A stretch of 38,983 nucleotides of DNA, taken from the NCBI GenBank assembly GCA_944384725.1, contig CALWUJ010000017.1:1-38983 (forward strand), in the 5' to 3' direction. A program made the translations under genes and the position numbers. How positions within the stretch are numbered: position 1 is the stretch's first letter; each line of letters opens with the position of its first letter. Source of the DNA: an uncultured Agathobaculum sp. (GTDB lineage Bacteria; Bacillota; Clostridia; Oscillospirales; Butyricicoccaceae). A model generated the notes under the pieces. It had not been told where the DNA came from. It made no database searches and worked only from the letters and a program-made list of their open reading frames with translations. Of this stretch, positions 34,957-38,983 are shown one piece after another.

Positions 34957-37374
34957 ATGATACAAACAATCAGGGGAGAGCTCAAGCGGCTGCCGGTGCT
35001 GCCGTTGCGCGGCTTGACTGCCTTTCCCCATATGATTATCCATTTTGACGTTGGCCGCATGATGTCGATTCGTGCGCTGGAAGCGTCAATGAAGAGCGGC
35101 CAGATGATTTTTCTGACCGCGCAGCGCGAACTGAAAACCGATACGCCTGCGCCGGGTGATTTGTACCAGATCGGCGCGGTATGCATGGTACGGCAGATTT
35201 TGCGTTTGCCGGGCGATAATATCCGGGTGCTGGTGGAGGGACGCAGCCGCGCGCTGGCGCATCAGTTCACAGCGCCGGAAAAGGAAGGCGACTGCATTTT
35301 TGCCGAGATCGAGGAGTTGGACGACTATGTGATCGGTGTGACCGAGCGGCGCGCGCAGGCACTTGTGCGCACGGCACAGGAGCGGTTTGCCGAGTATGCC
35401 GAGTATGCCAGCCGCATTTCGCAGGACGTAGAGATGACGGTTGCCGAGGGCGGCGAACCGGGATGGCTGGCGGACTATATCGCGCAAAACTTGCCGGTCG
35501 AGGTCGAGGCGAAGCAGGAGATACTCGAGGAACTCAATGTCACGCGCCGTCTGGCGATGGTCATTCGACTGCTGGGAGAGGAAACCGAAATCCTCAAGAT
35601 CGAAAACGAGATTCAAGATGAGCTGAAAACGCAGATCGACAAAAATCAGCGGGAATACTATCTGCGCGAGCAGATCAAGGTGATTCAGAGCGAGCTGGGC
35701 GAGCAGGATGTCGCCGCAGAGGCGGAAGCCTATCGCAAGCGCGTGCTCGATCTGCATCTGCCGCAGGAGTGTGAGGACAAGCTCATCCACGAGGTTGATC
35801 GCTTTGCCAAGCTGAGTGGTTCCAATGCAGAGCAGGGGGTCGTGCGCACCTATCTGGACACGGTGCTGGATTTGCCGTGGAACAAAAAGAGCGAGGAACG
35901 TCTGGATTTGGCTGAGGCACAGGCGATTCTGGACCGCGATCATTACGGCTTGAAGAAGGTCAAGGAACGCATTATGGAGTTTCTGGCAGTCAAGACGCTT
36001 GCGCCTGAACTGCGCGGGCAGGTTTTATGTCTGGTTGGCCCTCCGGGCGTGGGCAAGACCTCGATCGCAAAATCCATTGCACAGGCGATGGGACGCAATT
36101 ATGCGCGCATGAGTCTGGGCGGCGTGCGGGATGAGGCGGATATCCGCGGACACCGCAAGACGTATATCGGTGCGATGCCCGGACGGATCATGGATGCTCT
36201 GCGCCGTGCGGGAACGTCTAATCCGCTGCTTTTGCTGGACGAGATTGATAAGATGGGCAACGATTTTCGCGGTGATCCGGCAGCAGCCATGCTGGAGGTG
36301 CTGGACACGGAGCAGAATGTTGCTTTCCGCGATCATTATATTGAGCTGCCGTTTGACTTGTCGGACGTTCTGTTCCTGACAACAGCAAATGATTTGTCCA
36401 CTGTGCCGCGTCCGCTGCTGGACCGTATGGAGGTCATTGAGCTGTCCTCTTATACTGAAGAGGAGAAGCGTCAGATTGCGCTGCATCATCTGCTGCCCAA
36501 GCAAATGGAAAAGCATGGGCTGCACAAGGGACAGCTTGTAATCTCTGAGAAGATGCTGGGACTGGTGATTTCTCGCTATACGCGCGAAGCCGGTGTGCGC
36601 CGTCTGGAACAGGTGTTGGCGAAACTCTGCCGAAAGGCGGCGAAGCATATCGCTGATGGTGGACGGCGGCTGACGGTATCGGAGAAAAATCTTGAGGAAT
36701 TGCTGGGCGTTGCGCGCTACAAGGACGATGTTGTGACCAAAAAGGACGAGGTCGGTATTGTCAATGGTCTTGCGTGGACCAGTGTCGGCGGCGAAATGCT
36801 GGAGGTTGAGGTCGCAGTTGTCCCCGGTACGGGCAAGATCGAAGTGACCGGCAATCTGGGCACGGTCATGCAGGAGAGCGCCAAGGCTGCGGTGACGTTT
36901 GTTCGTTCGCGGGCTGATGCGCTTTCCATTGATCCCATGTTTTATAAGGACAACGATCTGCACATCCATTTCCCGGAGGCTGCCGTGCCGAAGGACGGCC
37001 CTTCGGCGGGCGTCACCATCACGACCGCGCTGGTTTCCGCGCTGACTGAAGCACCGGTGCGTCATGATGTGGCGATGACCGGTGAAGTTACGCTGCGCGG
37101 GCGCGTATTGCCGATCGGTGGCCTGCGTGAAAAAACCATGGCAGCCTATCGCGCCGGCATCCGTACCGTAGTCATCCCCAAGGAGAATGAGTCGGATTTG
37201 CAGGATATTGAGCCAGTAGTACGGGAAAAACTACAATTTGTCACAGCAGCGCATATGGATACAGTTATGGAAACGGCGATCGACTTTACACGCCGCCCCA
37301 GAAAAAGAAAGAAAACGACGCATAGTCCGGTTGCTCGGCAGACGGATACAGGGACAACGGCGGTGATGCAATGA
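34957..37374 (+). CDS. lon: ATP-dependent protease Lon
   Basis: An 805-residue AAA+ protease that degrades damaged and regulatory proteins. N-terminal LAN substrate domain (about 10-200), coiled linker, Walker A GPPGVGKT at 361-368, Walker B LLLLDEIDKM, and the C-terminal protease domain with the Ser-Lys dyad S683 (KDGPSAG) and K726 (REKTM). The last ~30 residues are basic and Thr-rich. The frame is open to 34864 upstream, but ATG 34957 follows GTGAGGAGAG and the promoter. It overlaps engB by four bases. Confidence 0.97.
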   Translation: MIQTIRGELKRLPVLPLRGLTAFPHMIIHFDVGRMMSIRALEASMKSGQMIFLTAQRELKTDTPAPGDLYQIGAVCMVRQILRLPGDNIRVLVEGRSRALAHQFTAPEKEGDCIFAEIEELDDYVIGVTERRAQALVRTAQERFAEYAEYASRISQDVEMTVAEGGEPGWLADYIAQNLPVEVEAKQEILEELNVTRRLAMVIRLLGEETEILKIENEIQDELKTQIDKNQREYYLREQIKVIQSELGEQDVAAEAEAYRKRVLDLHLPQECEDKLIHEVDRFAKLSGSNAEQGVVRTYLDTVLDLPWNKKSEERLDLAEAQAILDRDHYGLKKVKERIMEFLAVKTLAPELRGQVLCLVGPPGVGKTSIAKSIAQAMGRNYARMSLGGVRDEADIRGHRKTYIGAMPGRIMDALRRAGTSNPLLLLDEIDKMGNDFRGDPAAAMLEVLDTEQNVAFRDHYIELPFDLSDVLFLTTANDLSTVPRPLLDRMEVIELSSYTEEEKRQIALHHLLPKQMEKHGLHKGQLVISEKMLGLVISRYTREAGVRRLEQVLAKLCRKAAKHIADGGRRLTVSEKNLEELLGVARYKDDVVTKKDEVGIVNGLAWTSVGGEMLEVEVAVVPGTGKIEVTGNLGTVMQESAKAAVTFVRSRADALSIDPMFYKDNDLHIHFPEAAVPKDGPSAGVTITTALVSALTEAPVRHDVAMTGEVTLRGRVLPIGGLREKTMAAYRAGIRTVVIPKENESDLQDIEPVVREKLQFVTAAHMDTVMETAIDFTRRPRKRKKTTHSPVARQTDTGTTAVMQ

Positions 37375-37991
37375 TGGAGAAGCAAAAACCGGTGGTCAAT
37401 CTGCACAATGTGGAGTTTTTGCGCTCTGCGGTCAAAGAAAGCGATTTTCCAAAGGATGCGTTGCCGCAAATCGTATTTGCGGGAAAATCCAATGTCGGAA
37501 AAAGCTCGGTCATCAATAAGCTGCTGAACCGTAAGAATTTTGCGCGCGTCAGTGCGCAGCCCGGAAAAACCATACACATCAATTACTTTTTGATCGACCG
37601 GAAAATGTATTTGGTCGATTTGCCGGGCTATGGCTATGCGCGCGTATCTAAAGCGGAACAGCAGCGTTGGGGTGCGTTGATGGAAACCTATTTTGCAATG
37701 GATTTGCTGACCCTTGGTGTACAGATCGTGGATATCCGGCACAAACCAACGCGGGATGATATGACCATGGCAGAATGGTTCCGCGCATCCGAAAAGCCGT
37801 GGGTCGTGATTGCCAACAAGCTCGATAAAATCAAAAAGAGTCAGTTGGAAGGAAACATTGCGGAGATCCGTCAAACGCTTTTATTGCCGGAGGAAGTGCC
37901 GGTGATCCCGTTCTCTGCTGAAAAGGGAAATGGACGGGATGAGGTATTGGCGCTCATGTTTGACCATGTTGGAAAGGGAGACGTTGAGTAA
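37371..37991 (+). CDS. engB: Ribosome biogenesis GTP-binding protein EngB (YsxC)
   Basis: A 206-residue GTPase needed for 50S assembly. G1 GKSNVGKSS at 38-46, the G2 threonine in QPGKTIHINYF, G3 DLPGYG, G4 NKLDK, and SAEKG as G5. ATG 37371 overlaps the lon stop; lon-engB is a well-known pair. The stop overlaps the next ATG by one base. Confidence 0.97.
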   Translation: MMEKQKPVVNLHNVEFLRSAVKESDFPKDALPQIVFAGKSNVGKSSVINKLLNRKNFARVSAQPGKTIHINYFLIDRKMYLVDLPGYGYARVSKAEQQRWGALMETYFAMDLLTLGVQIVDIRHKPTRDDMTMAEWFRASEKPWVVIANKLDKIKKSQLEGNIAEIRQTLLLPEEVPVIPFSAEKGNGRDEVLALMFDHVGKGDVE

Positions 37992-38383
37992 TGGACTTTT
38001 TACGTCGGTTTATGGCTGGGCGATATGGCAGCGATCAGCTCAATAATGCATTTCTGCTGCTCAGTTTGCTGCTTCTTGTGATTGAGTGGATCACCAGATG
38101 GAACTGGATCGGTATTTTTATTCTGGCGCTGCTGTTTCTTTGCTATTTCCGCATGTTCTCGCGCAATATTCAAGCACGGTATGCAGAGAATCAACGGTTT
38201 CTGCGCAAGTGGTGGCCTATATCCAACCGTCTGAAGAATGCACGCATGCGCTTTCAAGATCGAAAAACACATCGGTATTTTAAGTGCCCACAGTGTAAGC
38301 AGCGGTTGCGTGTGCCGCGCGGCAAAGGAAAAATCAATATCACTTGCCCGCACTGCCGTCATCAGTTTATCCGAAAAAGCTGA
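37991..38383 (+). CDS. Small membrane protein with a C-terminal zinc ribbon, function unknown
   Basis: A 130-residue protein: two hydrophobic segments (about 19-35 and 38-54), a basic aromatic middle (RKWWPISNRLKNARMRFQDR) and a four-cysteine zinc ribbon, CPQC at about 99-102 and CPHC at about 119-122, resembling zinc-ribbon domains of nucleic-acid-binding proteins. It begins inside the engB stop with GGAAAGGGAG upstream. The strong basic charge suggests RNA, DNA or phospholipid contact at the membrane. A similar family of short zinc-ribbon membrane proteins exists in Oscillospirales, but I do not know its role. Confidence 0.85.
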   Translation: MDFLRRFMAGRYGSDQLNNAFLLLSLLLLVIEWITRWNWIGIFILALLFLCYFRMFSRNIQARYAENQRFLRKWWPISNRLKNARMRFQDRKTHRYFKCPQCKQRLRVPRGKGKINITCPHCRHQFIRKS

Positions 38384-38429
38384 GATCTGGAAATTCTTAG
38401 ATTTTAACTGATAAAGTGATAGAAGATAC

Positions 38430-38457
38430 TTGCTTTTTTTCAAAAAAAAAGTATAAT
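38430..38457 (+). promoter_or_regulatory. Promoter of the SCP2-domain gene
   Basis: TTGCTT (38430-38435), 16-base spacer, TATAAT (38452-38457), with A and T runs in the spacer. Confidence 0.75.
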
Positions 38458-38489
38458 AGAATTACAAATACGAGCAGGGGGCGATTCCA

Positions 38490-38816
38490 ATGACCGTAGA
38501 TCAGTTGATTGGTAAGATCTATAACAAGCTTAGCAAAGCGGATATTGCTGGAACAGAAGGAAAAGTTGCGGTTCAATTCAATCTGACCGGTAAGGTTACA
38601 GGTGTATTTTACATCGAGATTCTGAACGGTGTTTTGTCTGTAATGCCTTATGAGTATATCGACCGTGATGCATGTGTTTCCGGCTCGCTGACGAATCTGG
38701 AGAAAATCCTCAATGGCAAGCTGGTTCCTCAGGTTGCTGTTGCAGAGGGAAAAATCACAGTAGAAGGAAACGTGGATAAGGTAATGCTGCTTGCTGAGCT
38801 GATGAAGCAGGCATAA
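38490..38816 (+). CDS. SCP2 sterol-binding-fold domain protein
   Basis: A 108-residue soluble protein covering one SCP2 fold: the KVAVQFNLTGKVTGVFYIEI and GVLSVMPYEY strands, then CVSGSLTNLEKILNGKL and KITVEGNVDKVMLLAELM. SCP2 domains bind lipids or other hydrophobic ligands; single-domain forms are common in Clostridia without a defined role. GCAGGGGGCG precedes ATG 38490. It is a single gene between its own promoter and a terminator. Confidence 0.85.
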   Translation: MTVDQLIGKIYNKLSKADIAGTEGKVAVQFNLTGKVTGVFYIEILNGVLSVMPYEYIDRDACVSGSLTNLEKILNGKLVPQVAVAEGKITVEGNVDKVMLLAELMKQA

Positions 38817-38845
38817 GTGGAATCGACCAAAGAAGATACATATAG

Positions 38846-38874
38846 GGCCGCCCGTTTACCAAAAACGGGCGGCC
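38846..38874 (+). terminator. Terminator after the SCP2-domain gene
   Basis: A 12-base-pair GC-rich stem (38846-38857 with 38863-38874) followed by TTGCTATTT; a strong stem but a poor T tract. Confidence 0.75.
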
Positions 38875-38915
38875 TTGCTATTTGAAAAGAAAACAAACTT
38901 TTTTGTAAAAAAGTG

Positions 38916-38945
38916 TTGACAAATGTCGGATAGGTGTAGTATACT
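38916..38945 (+). promoter_or_regulatory. Strong promoter of a transcript leaving the window
   Basis: A perfect TTGACA (38916-38921), 18-base spacer, TATACT (38940-38945). The first transcribed bases are GC-rich, contain no start codon with a ribosome site, and can form a stem with CCGG at both ends (from about 38958 to 38980). An RNA or a long leader may start here. Confidence 0.75.
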
Positions 38946-38983
38946 GATCGAGCTGCTCCGGTGAGGGGCGGCCAAGCCGGAAA

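Overview
The window is typical of a GC-rich (by eye about 55-58% G+C) low-motility-information Firmicute of the class Clostridia. The order of housekeeping genes (dxs-tlyA-nadK-argR-recN; rplS-lepB-rbgA-rnhB-yraN; tig-clpP-clpX-lon-engB), strong AGGAGG ribosome binding sites, several TTG/GTG starts, an SLH-domain surface protein and an EFR1-type flavodoxin/ferredoxin all point that way. I would guess an anaerobic Oscillospirales-like gut bacterium, but there is no rRNA gene here to prove it.

Region 1 (1-7002): about 690 bases carry no credible protein but contain many nested stems, and are followed by a four-helix membrane protein and then dxs, tlyA, nadK, argR and recN with little or no spacing. 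This is the known setting of OLE RNA (ornate, large, extremophilic RNA) and its membrane partner OapA. It is the most unusual content of the window. Region 2 (7003-14400): tyrS; an apbE - NusG-II - Gx transporter - lipoprotein set that looks like a reduced flavin-based electron-transfer (FLEET-like) module; then gltX and glnS in tandem. Region 3 (14393-21440): the NAD regulator niaR and a 3D-domain wall protein on the minus strand, a long leader with rnjA (RNase J), an EFR1 ferredoxin, an unrecognised gene and birA on the minus strand, and ylmH diverging from birA over a symmetric promoter. Region 4 (21500-25000): an SLH-anchored surface protein convergent with a cytoplasmic GH13 glycosidase. 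Region 5 (25060-31256): rplS with a probable L19 leader, lepB, rbgA, rnhB, yraN, a peptidase of family M19, thrC and a metallophosphoesterase. Region 6 (31260-38983): the protein-quality block tig, clpP, clpX, lon, engB, then a small zinc-ribbon membrane protein, an SCP2-domain protein, and a strong promoter whose transcript runs off the window.

Almost every transcription unit has a readable sigma-A promoter (17-base spacer, -10 usually TATAAT or TATACT) and a Rho-independent terminator. There are no tRNA or rRNA genes, CRISPR arrays, insertion sequences or phage genes that I can see. The genes are core functions; novelty sits in the RNAs, the leaders, the flavin module and a few unknown small proteins.
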